Below, piece by piece: positions 1-11,682 of a stretch of 64,000 nucleotides of DNA. Under the pieces are notes generated by a model, which did not search any database, was not told the DNA's origin, and was given only the letters and a program-made list of their open reading frames with translations. How positions within the stretch are numbered: the stretch's first letter is position 1; every line of letters begins with the position of its first letter. Source of the DNA: Theobroma cacao (Eukaryota > Streptophyta > Magnoliopsida > Malvales > Malvaceae); contig NC_030858.1 of the NCBI RefSeq assembly GCF_000208745.1, forward strand, positions 7,834,111 through 7,898,110, read 5' to 3'. The position numbers and the translations under genes were made by a program.

Positions 1-307
1 TTTCTATTTTAATGATTTTTTTATATTTTTAATTTATATTACCATGTTATTATACTATGTTCTCATTATTTTACTAACATAAGGCTACATTAAGAAAATC
101 ATCATAACTACCACAAACTAAAGCCCAAGATTTAAAACTTACCCAAGATTCAAGCCCAACTCAGCCCAGTACGCATCAGTCTGGCAGAAAGCCCGTGAGC
201 ATGCCCCAAGTATTCAGCCTTCCTGAGCCAAACGCAGTCGTTTTGAATGCCCTTGAGCTGCCCAACCGTATTCCCCAAAACGACACCGTTTAGCTTTAAG
301 CTCTAAC

Positions 308-314
308 TATAAAA
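308..314 (+). promoter_or_regulatory. TATA box of the solo LTR
   Basis: TATAAAA is followed by a CT-rich stretch (about 318-380), the usual arrangement of the U3/R junction in plant LTRs. Transcription would start about 30 bp downstream. The LTR could therefore act as a promoter reading rightwards. Confidence 0.6.
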
Positions 315-1146
315 CCCCTTCTTCTTTCTTTTCTTCCCATTTCTTCCCTTCACTTTCTCTTTCTACCCACAAACTCTCTAACTACTCTCTACAAGCCGCC
401 GGCCAACCCAACGGTCAGCTCTCTCCCGAATCGGCAACGTCTTTCTTGCACCGGTCGGCTGTCTCTTCCCTCGGACAACTCGAACCCTTTCTCTTTTCAC
501 TCTCCTTCCCTTCACCAACCACCCGAAAACTCTTTTTTCCTGCCGGCGCCACTCGCATCACCAGATCAGACCCCCTTAGCACCGCTCCATCCGATTTCCA
601 GATCTCCTATCACCGATGGTCAAGATCTCTCTCACTCTTCTTTCACCGGTGGTTGGTAAACCCAAAAGCCCCAGCTCCCACTAAATCGAATCTCTCTCTC
701 TTTCCTTTTTTCGGCGTCGGCCTCTCACCCTCTCTCTCTCCTCCCGTCGGCCACCGAAGCCCTTTTTTACTTTCGTCACCAGAATATGGCTTTCCTCCCC
801 CCGTCGGCACTGCTCGAACCAAACTCTCTCTTCTCTCTGCTTTTTCTTTTCACCGGCGACGAGCCTAAAACCCCAGGCTTCCTATCCTTTTTTGTGCATA
901 TGTGTGGTATTTTTCGCTGTGTTGATTCTGGCTGCTAGGCAAACTTAGGGTGCCTTTTTTGATTTGATTGATTTTTTCGTTTTTCTCGCTATTTTTTTGG
1001 TTGCTCTCGATTGCTTAGAAAGCTTGTAGGTTCCTCTCCTCCCCGGATGCTACAGTGCCCCATCCTCTTTATACCCGATTCCTGGGCTCTAGAGGGGGCA
1101 CGCTCCATTGCTTTGTCCCTGGACACCAGGGGGCAAGTTCCACTAC

Positions 1147-1179
1147 CCTGCCAGACGCGAATTTTTCGCGTCTGGCAGG
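1147..1179. repeat. 33-bp perfect hairpin inside the LTR
   Basis: Two perfectly complementary 15-bp arms (CCTGCCAGACGCGAA and its reverse complement) are separated by TTT. The CTGGCAGG arm sequence recurs in degenerate form just downstream (CTTGGCAGGGTGCG and CACCCTGCCAG, about 1191-1219), so the area is a cluster of nested inverted repeats. GC content is far above that of the surroundings. Confidence 0.85.
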
Positions 1180-2008
1180 TGAGAGAGGTGCTTGGCAGGG
1201 TGCGTCCGCACCCTGCCAGTCGTACTTCTCTCCTTTCTTTTTTCATTCTTTTTTAAATTTTATTATATATTTTTTGATTCATTTTTTTTGTTTATAATTT
1301 AGTGTCTACAATAACAATAGATAAAAAAAAAGAGGATAAAATAATAAATAAAAAAATAATTCAAATATACAATAAAATAATAAATTTATAAAAAATGCAA
1401 TATAAATAACAATTAAATAATAAAAAATGATAAAAAAATATATNGCAATAAATTGGTCATACGAAATATAAATACAAATATGGCATAGATGACATATATT
1501 TAATCGTCTAAAGATAAGAACGAAAATTGTGAAAATGGTAATACTCATGACAATAAATAAATAGATAAATAACTAAAATAGTCAATGATGAAAAATTCAA
1601 AACAATAAATAGGTGTAAAACATAAAATTTAAATATCTAGTGGTATAAAATATATTTAAATAAATTAATAAGTGTTATGTAAAGGGAATAAGATAGATAA
1701 TAAAAAGAGAAAAATAGAATTAAAATATATATAATTATGAAATAAAATATCTTGCTATAGATTTTGAGTGAAAAGATTATTTACATAATAAAAATGTTCA
1801 CTTAAATAACATAGAAACATAGATAATTCATAACATGCATAACTATAAAGGGAGATATAGAAAAAGAGAGTCCATAAGAAATAGCAAGGAAGACATAGGA
1901 GAACTTAGAAATAAAAAAAACTAATAATAAACTTCACAAGCATAGCATCTATTTCTATCACATCATGCATGTCATGGCATATAGATATTCTTGTTCATGA
2001 GTATAAGT

Positions 2009-2340
2009 CCCGATGATAGAATTTTCTGAAAATCTTGCGAAGGCGAGAGTTTCTCTCGGAAAGTTTCCTAGGTGAAAGGATATCCCCTAGTCCCATCAGT
2101 ACGATGGGAGGGCTCGAGAAACATTTTTAATAAAAAGGCTTTTGCTCGTAATAGATTTAAAAAGGCTTTTGCTCGTAATAAGTTTACATTCATGAAAATA
2201 TTTTTTCTAAAAAATTTACGATAACCCCGATGTTGGGATTTATTCGTCGAATTTGTGAAGGCAAATTTCTCGGATAATTCCCTAGGGGAGAGAATACCCC
2301 GAGTCCCACCAGTATGATGGGCGGATTCAAAAAAATATCC
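2009..2340 (+). repeat. Internal duplication and tandem repeat in the LTR
   Basis: Two diverged copies of a module of roughly 115 bp lie at about 2009-2125 and 2225-2340. Both carry a CCCGATG start, a GAAGGC...TCTCGG middle and a GAGTCCCACCAGTATGATGG-like end. Between them a 22-bp sequence (AAAAAGGCTTTTGCTCGTAATA) occurs twice with a 27-bp period (2132-2153 and 2159-2180). Confidence 0.7.
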
Positions 2341-2781
2341 TCGATAAAAAGTTATTCGTCCGGCATTTTTTTCACCCCATACATCTTGTCTCGCATTTGC
2401 ATCCCATTTTAGGTCAAATAGGAGATAAAAATAAGTGAATAATAACTAAGAAAATTAGCTAATTTAAAAATTAAAGCCTAATAGGATAATCTAAGAATGG
2501 TACCGTTCATGGAACGGGAATCCCGAGGGTGCTAATCTTTCCCCGGGCGTAACCGTACTCCTGAACTTAGATCTAGAAAAATGTAGATCAGTTTAAGGTT
2601 CTTTTCGGTGGACTTAAAATTAATTTAAGTTTTCATCGATTAGAATCGGGTCAATAGGTGGCCAATCGCACCTAGTAAAAAAAAAGATTGGTGGCGACTC
2701 CTAGTTTAATTTTTTTAGTGAGTTTTTCACGTTCGCGTCTGGCGGTCGGATTCTCGGACCCGCACGTTATGACACATACCA

Positions 2782-3773
2782 TTAGGCGTAGCTTTCCAAA
2801 TCACCTTGTAAACTTTCATTTAAAGTATGCTATCAAAGATAGCACCAAAATCCCGCCCATTGTTGAAATTTTCAACTAAATAATTAACATCCTAGCTCAA
2901 TCTTCCATTACCAAACTCTATTGGGCTAAACACAATAATAACATAATTTGCCATCCTTCTCGACTCCTAAGGCAAAAATTCTTGGAAACTCCCTTTTGAG
3001 AATCAAACAATCCACCCATTCATCATGCCATAAAGAGATTGATTTTCTTCACTTACAATAATGCTAATGTTAACTAAAACCTACAAAAAAAATTTTGTTA
3101 GTAGGCATAAATGGAGATACAATATTTTTCCAAAGGTTTGAGCATTTATTAGTGACACCTACTTTAAGTAACAAAGCACATGGATCATAGCCATTCTTTG
3201 TTATCAAGATTTCTCTCTATAAACTATCTTGTTCATTACCAAACCGCCACAACCATTTAGTAAGTAAGGCCTTATTTCATATTTCTAGATCAATTAACCC
3301 AAAACCACCTAATTCTCTATAATTGCAAACTCTGTCACATTGAACAAAGTGAACACCACCATTTGTCTATTTTCAGGCAAGTGGAATTTTCTTTGAATCT
3401 TATCCAATTCGTGCTTAATCCTTGAGGCATTTTGAATAATGACATGAAGAAAATAGATAAATTGCTCAACACCGATTTCAACAAAGTAACACGACCTCCA
3501 AGTAATAGTAGTTTAGAGTTCCATCCCGCCAATTTCGTCTTGAAACGCTCCACTAATGGTTAATAAATTTTCAATGAAGCTTGGCTAGCGCCCAAGGGCA
3601 AACTCAAATACATAGATGGTAAAACATTCTCTTTACAAAGAATTTGGGCAACCCATTCACCCAAGTCCATAGAATTGACCCCCACTTCTATTAAATTTCT
3701 TTTCTAAAAATTAATCTTCAACCATGACACAATCTGAAAGCATTAGAGAACTCGTTTCAAATTAAGCAAAATT
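2782..3773 (-). pseudogene. Decayed LINE (L1-type) reverse transcriptase fragment
   Basis: Read on the minus strand, the region gives the end of a plant L1-type LINE ORF2: a VNSMDLGEWVAQ...LPSMYLSLPLGA stretch (about 3590-3700), then a longer open piece (3335-3553) with WNSKLLLLGGRVTLLKSVLS, then a GGFGLIDLEI...KALLTKWLWRFGNE stretch (about 3200-3320) typical of the segment leading to the zf-RVT domain, and SISLWHDEWVDC further on (about 3000). Several in-frame stops and frame changes mean it is non-functional. It lacks the endonuclease and most of the RT domain. It abuts the solo LTR on one side and a CACTA-like element on the other. Confidence 0.75.
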
Positions 3774-4584
3774 CACTATAAATCCTTTTATTTTGATAAT
3801 AAATTCAAACATGAAGAATGGGTGAATAACCTTACAAATTCTTTCGATTTGGATTAATTTTTTATGGAGGAAAGAAACACCACAATAAAACAGCAATGGC
3901 TGCGGCAACTATCGGCAGAGCTAGCAGAGTCGATTGACAACCAAAAAAAACCCTAAATTCTTTTTTGAGTTGAAGAAGACAATCCAAGAGATTGGATTTT
4001 ATAGATTGTATAAAAAATTTTGTGTAACAACGTTAGTATTTTCTTTTATTTACTTAAAACAAATGTAGTGAGGCAAATAAAAGTGGCTCTCACTATATCC
4101 TTAGAAATTCACTCTCGTTTAGTAGAAAGGGCCAAACCAGATGCTCACTAATTTATTGAAGAACTATTTTCTCTATTTATACTTTTATATTTAGTTATTT
4201 TTCTTTACAGTTAATTACATTTTCAAGTTTTATGTAATGAAAAAATTTACTAAACCCTGCATTGTGAGGACTGTCATGGCCCTCACAAAATCCACAATGT
4301 CATTGAGTGTAATAAATCCAATTTAGTAAGAGACAATTTGACTCCCCTCAAAATAAGAAATGAAAGTAGTAAAAGTCATTTAACTAAGACCTTAAAGATG
4401 CATTCATCTCTTCAACTAAAGGGACAATTAACATGACCATTTTGAGAGTGTCAAATTTGAGCCCACAGTAAAAACTACTTCCTACGAAAGCTATTTAGTG
4501 GTCTTCAGTAGAAAAGGACTTATAGTGAGGGTCAGCACGCAGCCCTCGCGAAAGTCCTCATTATAACACACTTTTCTTGTAGTG
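3774..4584. mobile_element. Non-autonomous CACTA-like element (candidate)
   Basis: The right end (4571-4584) reads as the reverse complement of CACTACAAGAAAAG, a classic plant CACTA/En-Spm terminus. The left end begins CACTATAAATCC, a weaker match. Subterminal sequence has repeated AGTGAGGG/CCCTCAC and GTCCTCA words on both strands, as in short eudicot CACTA derivatives. The direct repeat AAAATT flanks both ends (3768-3773, 4585-4590), which is longer than the usual 3-bp CACTA duplication, so the left boundary is uncertain. No transposase coding is present in the 811 bp. Confidence 0.5.
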
Positions 4585-4590
4585 AAAATT

Positions 4591-5107
4591 ATTACGGTTT
4601 CTCTGTTTTTCTGACATATATAAGAAAATGATGTATTCTACACTTTACACATTTTCAGTTTGTAGCTCCTATTAATCAAGAATTTATATTCCTTTCAATT
4701 CCAATAACGCTTTGGATTCTAACCATTCTAATTGAATCAAATCAACAAGTTTATTGGTCTTACCCTATCAGCTGCTAAAGATTGTGTTGAAGTCTTTTGC
4801 TGCCAAAGTATATCAGATTGCTTGAAAACCACAAAACGAGCTGCTTTGGGGTTTATCTCAATCTCGTTTCTCGTCGTATCTGGTTTTGATTTTTCTTAGT
4901 GAAAATATATGGGATTACAATTTGAAGAAAGGCAACAAAGAAAGAAAAAAGGAATTACAGCCGTGGCTGGGCTTTCGAAAGGGAGAGCCTAGTGGCTCGA
5001 ATTTATTTCTATCTAATTACGTCTCATCCTAAATTACCACTGGAGCTAAACTTAATTGACTTCATTCCTTCAAGACCTGGGACTCAATCAGTTTTAATTT
5101 CCTGGGT
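4591..5107. other. Intergenic, 3' flank of dioxygenase gene
   Basis: No coding or RNA feature is recognised. The last 100 bp or so should hold the 3' UTR of the minus-strand dioxygenase. Confidence 0.6.
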
Positions 5108-7984
5108 TTATACCCTTAAGACATCAATATAAGATTTCCCACGAAGCTCACGAGAAAATAGTCCCCTGAAGTAGTCAACAACACCTATTCTCCGGAACAA
5201 CGCTGGAGTTTGTGGTGTGATAAGGCTTGGTGCTGGACCCATATCTCCTTCCAGTTTGGGGCTGTAAAACGTAGCGATGGACATCCTTTCTTTCCTTGAG
5301 TTCACTGTGGCACGATGCTCAATGCTACGGTAAATCCCATTGGAAACAATCTGCAAAACAGAAATGGGATCCAACCACAAAAGTTTGGGTGCAATCTGTT
5401 CAGGGTTCAAAGTTTTGCGTCTAAGTTGTGTTCTAGAATTTGGTATTCTTTTATGGAGACCAAAAATTGTTAAAAGCAAAATGCATATACTCTTTGCTCA
5501 AGATGATAAAATAAATAAATATAATATATTTTATGGAAAATATAATATATAATTTTAAAAATAATTGTTATGTGTGATAGTAGATTAAATCATTTGTTTA
5601 ATTCATTACTTAAAAAATATATAAAGATTATAATTTTTAATTATTCTTTGCTTTTATATTTAAATATGCTTTTTATATTTTTCTTTCAAAAATAAAAACG
5701 AGTAAAAAATGAATACTACCCATTGTACAAGTTTCTCATGCCCGAACCTGGTTATTATACCATGGAAAATCTCCTGCTAAACAAGCTGGACGTTTAGAAT
5801 GACACACTAGTTGTCGAGACCAATAAAGTCACTTTTCAAAAAAAAAATTTGAAAGCGAAGAGGAAGAACTTACCATTTGTCCTAGTTTTGGGTTCAACTC
5901 TGGATAATTTCAATAGCTCAAATAAATAAATTATGATGTTTAAATTATTTTTTGTATGCTATCTTCCACATACGAGAATTTGAGTTTATAGACTTTAGCT
6001 TATAATTACCTCTAGAATGTCTCCAATATTGATCACAAAAGCATTTGGGAGAGGTTTGATAGGAATCCAAGCCCCATCTTTTCTTATTTGGAGGCCTTCC
6101 ATCTCATTGATTTGAAGTAGAATGGTTAGGCCAACAGCATCAGAATGAGAGTTGATGCCAATTGCATGCTCTGGCTGTGGACATGGAGGATAATAGTTCA
6201 TCCTCATCCCTTGATGCCCTTCGTCAAACAGAATTCTCATGTCATTAGGGTCCATCTTTAGAGCCTTTGCCATAAGGTCAAGCATGTTGATGGCAAGATT
6301 TTTCAATTCTGTTGAATAAGTTTCCAAGGCTTCCCTGCAATCAAGTATTAGAAAGAGATACCTTATCATGATCAAAGAAAATCCAAGGCTTTATATCAAG
6401 TCTTAGCTACGGATTAAAAGAAAGTTTATTTTATATTGCTTTACTTTATAACTTATAATTGAGTATTTAACTTAAAATCAATTAACAATAAAAGAAAAAG
6501 GTCTAAATTGAATATAAAATCACAAAAAAAATACAAGATTTAACTTATTTGAGATAATTACCTAATCTGTGAGTTATAGCAACCCAAAATCTGAGATATT
6601 TTGTACATGGAGAGAGCCTACTCTCCTTTAAGATATATAAACACAACTTTTCAAAAAAAAAAAAGGACTTATTTGAGATAACACCACTTAATACTCCCCC
6701 TAAGGTCCACTACTAACAAGTGAGACAAATAGATCTACTACGTGGACAAACTCATAAGAGGCAATAAGCAATACAAACATAATGAATATGGACTCTAACA
6801 TCATATTAAATATTCAATTCAAAATTAATTGACAATAGATAAAGAGGCTTCACTTAAATATATAAGATCACAAAAAATTCAAAATTTAACCGATATAAAA
6901 TAATATCACTCAACGGTAACAACTTTTTTTTATTCGAGATAACAACTTTTAAATGGAAATATTCAAATTCTTAAATTATCAACTAGCCCCAATTGTACGT
7001 GTCTTTTATTGTTCCATTACGAAGGTACAAACTATTAATATGTCCTAGAAGTACCTTTTACCAAACAATTATTGAGAGAGAGAGAACCTGAGTGGGAGAG
7101 GGGGCTTAGGGAATAAATGTGGCTTTCTCAAATGTGTTGGGAGGGTGATCATATAAAACATGTCTCCCCAATTAAGCTTTTGCTCCTCTGAGACAACAAA
7201 TGCCTGCCCGAATCCCTCAATATCCTCCGGTGTTTGCCAAAATTTCATCTTCTCTTCCATTGTTAGATTGAAGAACCCTTCAATCTCCAGCTTCACTTTT
7301 TCCACCAGTGCAGTGCTCACTCCATGATTGATTAACTGCAACAAGTTTCCATCTATATTTGTTCAAACACAAAATTTCACAACGTTCAATCAAATCTCAG
7401 TTTGAGACATCCCTCGTAATGAAGGAATTTTAATATATCGTTGAGGTATTTTTATTAATCAACTTTATTATTATCATCAATTTGTGCGATCTTGATGAAG
7501 ATATAAAAATTTAAATGAAAAACATAATTATATATATAAAGATTCATCTCATATCAAACAAGAGTATGATTAATAAAATTTAATTTAAGAGTTAACGTGC
7601 AGTTATATTTGGAATCGAGACATTGCAAATTAACTGCTATCTATAATGGAATTGTATCATTTACAGATAGGGCCTGAACATAAATATTCAAGCCGCTAGA
7701 TAAAGGGGAATATTTAACTAAATTAGTACCTGGAAGAAACCCCAATGTTTGCATGCATGGTGCAATTGCTCCAGCTCCGTATCCTTGAGATCCTTGGAAT
7801 AATGTAGTTTTTGCATGTCAATGACAGGCACTTGGGCCAAACAAGAACTACTGTTGGATATGAAGGAAGGGTCTTCATCAGTGCGCACGTATTGAGGTGG
7901 AACTTTCACTAGTGGCTCCTTTGAAAGCTGTTGGACACAAGGCACCAAGAGAGAACCACCAAGCTTTGTTAACTGTGGTTCCAT
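5108..7984 (-). CDS. 2-oxoglutarate/Fe(II)-dependent dioxygenase, SRG1-like
   Basis: There are four exons: 7730-7984, 7088-7335, 6010-6334 and 5108-5350. All introns are GT-AG, and together the exons encode 356 residues, the usual length of SRG1-type oxygenases. Residues about 50-165 form the DIOX_N domain ([40 protein letters not shown]). The C-terminal double-stranded beta-helix carries the Fe(II) triad H231, D233 (HSDAVGLT) and H288 (YRSIEHRA) and the 2OG-binding R298-x-S300. [14 protein letters not shown] is the family signature. The enzyme is soluble and cytosolic, with no signal peptide. By family it would hydroxylate or desaturate a small metabolite using 2OG and O2. Arabidopsis SRG1 is senescence-linked, and relatives act on flavonoids, alkaloids or hormones, so the substrate cannot be read from sequence. 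All key residues are intact. The start at 7984 matches the family N-terminus. Confidence 0.93.
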
Positions 7985-8075
7985 AGCTTAGAAAGTAGAC
8001 ACTCCTCTTTAGTTGGTTTCTCACAAATTTGAAGATGAACAAATTCTTTATGTGAATGCGTGTGCCTGAGCCTAC

Positions 8076-8083
8076 ATATATAT
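8076..8083 (-). promoter_or_regulatory. Possible TATA box of the dioxygenase gene
   Basis: ATATATAT-type sequence lies about 95 bp upstream of the start codon, at a plausible distance for a plant core promoter. In AT-rich DNA such matches are common. Confidence 0.35.
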
Positions 8084-9465
8084 TCAAGAGCATGACATTT
8101 TTTACGCTACTTTTAGCTTTCACATTTTGTTCATGGTCCGCCAAAAGCTTTTAAGCTTGACTACGCATTGATGTGTTTTTAACTTTTTGCCACCATATAT
8201 AAAAGCTAAAAAGTTGTTTTTTGTGATTATGATGAATCAGCATTTGCGTCTGGCTGCTCGCCAAAAAGTATACAGAGTATGTGGCAAAATGAAACACGCA
8301 GCAAAAAATAGAGAGAGACAATATAGCTATCCTAGCTAAAGAGCTCTGACTTGGTCAAAAACAAATTTGTTTACGCCACTGTCCCATCATTTGCAATTTA
8401 CCTCACAAAAATTCCTGTTCAATCGATTCCTTGAAGGTTTTATTTGTTGGAACCTCTTTTATAATGGCTGGAAATCATGCAAAAATACAAACGGAACACT
8501 TCTGTCGGTAAATGATTGGGAAAGATCTTTTATCCACAAAAATTATCCTTCGGTAAAATTTTTCATGATTTTAATTTAAAGACCGTCAACTTTCCAACCA
8601 ATTGGTATCTATTCTGTGAAAATTTGGTCGTAAAGTTGTAGTAAAAGGCTAAATAGAAAGTCTGTACCTTGACGGATGTTTTCTAAAAGATTTCATTCGC
8701 TTAGGAAAAAAGAAGATTTTTTATTGTGTTCTTATTATTATTATAGTAAAAAATAATGGTCTATAAACTATCCTTCTTTGCAAATTTTTTAGAATCAGAA
8801 ATTATGTAAAAACGTAAATATTCATTTTGGTAGGAACAAATAAATTAAGAAAAAATTCTTCTTATTTTTTAAATAAGATTACACAATTTTAAAATGATTT
8901 TTTAAAAAAACATAATCCTCTAATGAAGTTTCACAAGTAAAAAAAAAAAACTCCATCAATAAAGTTGCACAACTTTAAAAACCTAGATGCTCCCCTAATG
9001 AGGTTTGATGACTTTGAATGAAAATTAAAAAAAAAAATACTCCTCAATAATCACAACTTTAAACGAATTAAAAATATATATATACTTCTTCTAGTGTCTT
9101 CATGACTTTGTAATAATTTAAAAAAAAAACACTCCTTTAAAGAAATTTCGCAGATTTAAAAGAATTAAACCTACAACTCTATTTACAAGCTCACTAACTT
9201 GCCCACCAATAATCTCTTTCCTCTTAAAATTCTTGCCCAAAATATCTTCTTTTCTTGTCTATCAAATAAACTTGAATATCAAGCAATATCTTCCAATAAA
9301 TCAAAAAGTTTATCCAAATCTTTTGAGATTTGAATAGTAATTTCTAATAAATATAAAATAGAAGGATATGAACTTGTGATATGTAAGAAGACATATTCAT
9401 GATTAGACTTTGAAATTTAATTTTGGATTCCAATTTAAATTTTGAAATGAGCATGATATAATTAA
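8084..9465. other. Intergenic, AT-rich
   Basis: This is the upstream region of the dioxygenase gene. Several A-rich segments (about 8930-9170) repeat a theme of 'aaaaaa-ctcc-ttaaaga/aatgaag-ttt-acaactttaaa' in degenerate form. No gene is recognised. Confidence 0.5.
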
Positions 9466-9966
9466 GGCATAATGTACAAAAAGCTACTAAATTATTCAAA
9501 AAAATTTAAATAAGTTTTCATACTTTTATTGTGTTCAATTAAGTTTTTATATATTTAGTTTAAGTCAAATAAATTCTTATATTTTTTATTTTAAATCAAA
9601 TAAATTCTTATAATTAATAAATAATTTTATCAAAATATCGTATAACGTTAATGTGATATATTAAAATATTATAATTGATTACAATATGACATGTTGATAT
9701 ATTATAATTGATGATGACATGATAGATTGATTTAAAATAATAATACGATCATATAATATTTTTTATAATTCACGTCAATGTCATATCAATGTTATGTAAA
9801 TATAAAATAACAAGTAATATTTTATTAATGATAATTAATTAATCATTAATTATAAAAATTTATTTAATTTAAAATAAAAATATGAAAATTTAATTAAACG
9901 TAATAAAAAATAAAAATTTATTTAAATATTTTTAAATAATTTAAAATTTTATTTAAATATTATAAC
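9466..9966. mobile_element. MITE copy 1 (GGYATAATR family)
   Basis: This 501-bp, extremely AT-rich element has long imperfect terminal inverted repeats of about 70 bp. It starts GGCATAATGTACAAAAAGC and ends with the complement of a similar arm, so the whole unit can fold on itself. It is flanked by near-identical 8-bp repeats (ATAATTAA 9458-9465, TTAATTAA 9967-9974). It is closely similar along its length to the element at 63151-63633. An 8-bp duplication suggests hAT- or Mutator-type mobilisation. It has no coding capacity. Confidence 0.7.
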
Positions 9967-9974
9967 TTAATTAA

Positions 9975-11682
9975 TTATGGAATCCAAAGAGTGTAAATAT
10001 TTGTCACCTCGAGCATGGTAACCTCAAATGAAGGGAATAAATAATATTAGCTCGTGAACAAGATTGGAGCCGTTTTTCCCAACACATCAAATCATTCACG
10101 TTCTAAGATTTAGACATCCATGCGATGTGAGTACAATATAATTCCGTGATTGAGCACTTCTCTGCTCCTTGCTCGTTCTTTTGTCGCGTACGGCGTGCGC
10201 AAGCACCACGTGACACATTCACTAGGAGTGTACCATGCGGCAGGGAAGCCCTATTTATTGGTATTTTTGATTGAATGCTAACCCTTGGGTAGGGAAGGCC
10301 AATTTTAATTATTAATTAATAAGCACATGTTCATTTGGACCAAATGTTATTTGGAAGACTTGTCAACTTCCATCTATGAGAGTTTTTCATTTTTCACATT
10401 GGATTAGATTTTATCTACAATCTAATACTCCTTTCCTCATATTTATTTTTCTTCTTTTTGATATGTTCTAAAATGATTTTTGTTCTATTTTAAAAAAGTC
10501 ACTTCCCCTTGGCTGAAGTAAGAAAAGCCAGAAATTTGAGAAAAGATCTTAGATAATTACTATATATGAAAGCACCAACTCCAAAAATGTAAATAGTAAA
10601 GGACATATAAACCTTTGATAATTTATCCTTAAATTCTTATTAAATTTAATATTTATTACTTTTTTTGTTTCCTTATTAAAATAAACTTTCCTTAATTAAT
10701 ATATAGCTTTGTTATTAAGTTAATTATAGACTACTTTTATTTATCTATTTTCTTATTAAACTTGAACTCTTAAATAAAGTTAAATATTCTTAATAAAATT
10801 TAAATTTAGCTATATAAAACTAGAATTTTTAGTCTACTGAACTATTAAAGAGTTTAAATAATTATTAGATTTACATAACTAGTGAAGTTTAATAACTTCT
10901 CTGTCCACTAAGGATACATGGTGGCCAACAAATATAAAAGAGAGGTTTTTCCTGATTAAAGAATTTCATCTTTTCACCTGCACGGAACCATTCTAGGAAT
11001 TTAGGATGTAAACCAGTTTTAGATTTGTGTTTCTTGTTTTCTTGTGTTTTTCTTTCTACCAAATTCATGTATTCATATTATATCTTGATATCTATAATTT
11101 ACGTTATTTATGATTAGAAGTAACATATAGGAAGACTATAATCTTCATAAAACTGATCAAAACATAAAATCTTTACAAAAACAGCCAAATAAGTTAAATG
11201 TAATTTTTTTTTAATTTTGATATTTTGCTAAAAATAATCACTAATCACCAATACTTTCTTCATTGAAACTTCTTTTTAATGAAATGGTAAAAATAACATT
11301 AAATAGACAATAAGTAACAATAAATATGTAATTATTTTTGGTATGAAACTTGTAACTCCTAATTACATTTATAAGTGATTTGGATTGATTTTTGGTATGA
11401 AAATTTTGACTCATAATTTCATTAATTATGAAATTAGGTTTTTGGGTTTAATATAATTGATTAATTTTTACTTTATTATTATTTTTGATTAACTAATTGT
11501 TTTCGTTAATAACTTATGAATGAATTATTTCATAAAAATGGTAAAATTATTTACTTGTATGTATCACTGAGATTTTCAGAAAAAAAAAGTATGTATCACT
11601 AATTTATTATTTTCCTATGGTATATTATTGTTAATCCTATGATATTAATTAATGCACATTTTTTTATTAAAAGCTCTCCGAT
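9975..11682. other. Intergenic, AT-rich; one G-box
   Basis: No gene is recognised. A short GC-rich island around 10186-10216 contains a G-box CACGTG (10207-10212), but no gene start is close to it. The rest is low-complexity A/T sequence. Confidence 0.5.

Larger units (their letters stand above)
45..2776 (+). mobile_element. Solo LTR, probably Ty3/gypsy type
   Basis: The 2,732-bp block starts with TGTTAT and ends with GACACA, so it has the canonical TG...CA ends. It is flanked by an identical 5-bp target duplication TACCA (40-44 and 2777-2781). A TATA box (308-314) is followed by a long pyrimidine-rich leader, which gives the element plus orientation. The last 100 bp (a GGTGGCGACTCC segment followed by a CGCACGTTATGACA-like end) resemble the ends of large plant Ty3/gypsy LTRs; this lineage call is from memory. 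No primer-binding site, gag-pol or second LTR follows, so this looks like a solo LTR left by LTR-LTR recombination. The open frame at 446-868 (Pro/Ser-rich, inside the leader) has no recognisable domain and is probably non-coding. One unresolved base lies at 1444. Confidence 0.85.

Noticed and set aside
446..868. 140-codon open frame in the solo LTR.
   Set aside because: It lies in the pyrimidine-rich leader, its Ser/Pro/Phe composition follows from CT-rich sequence, and it has no retroviral domain.
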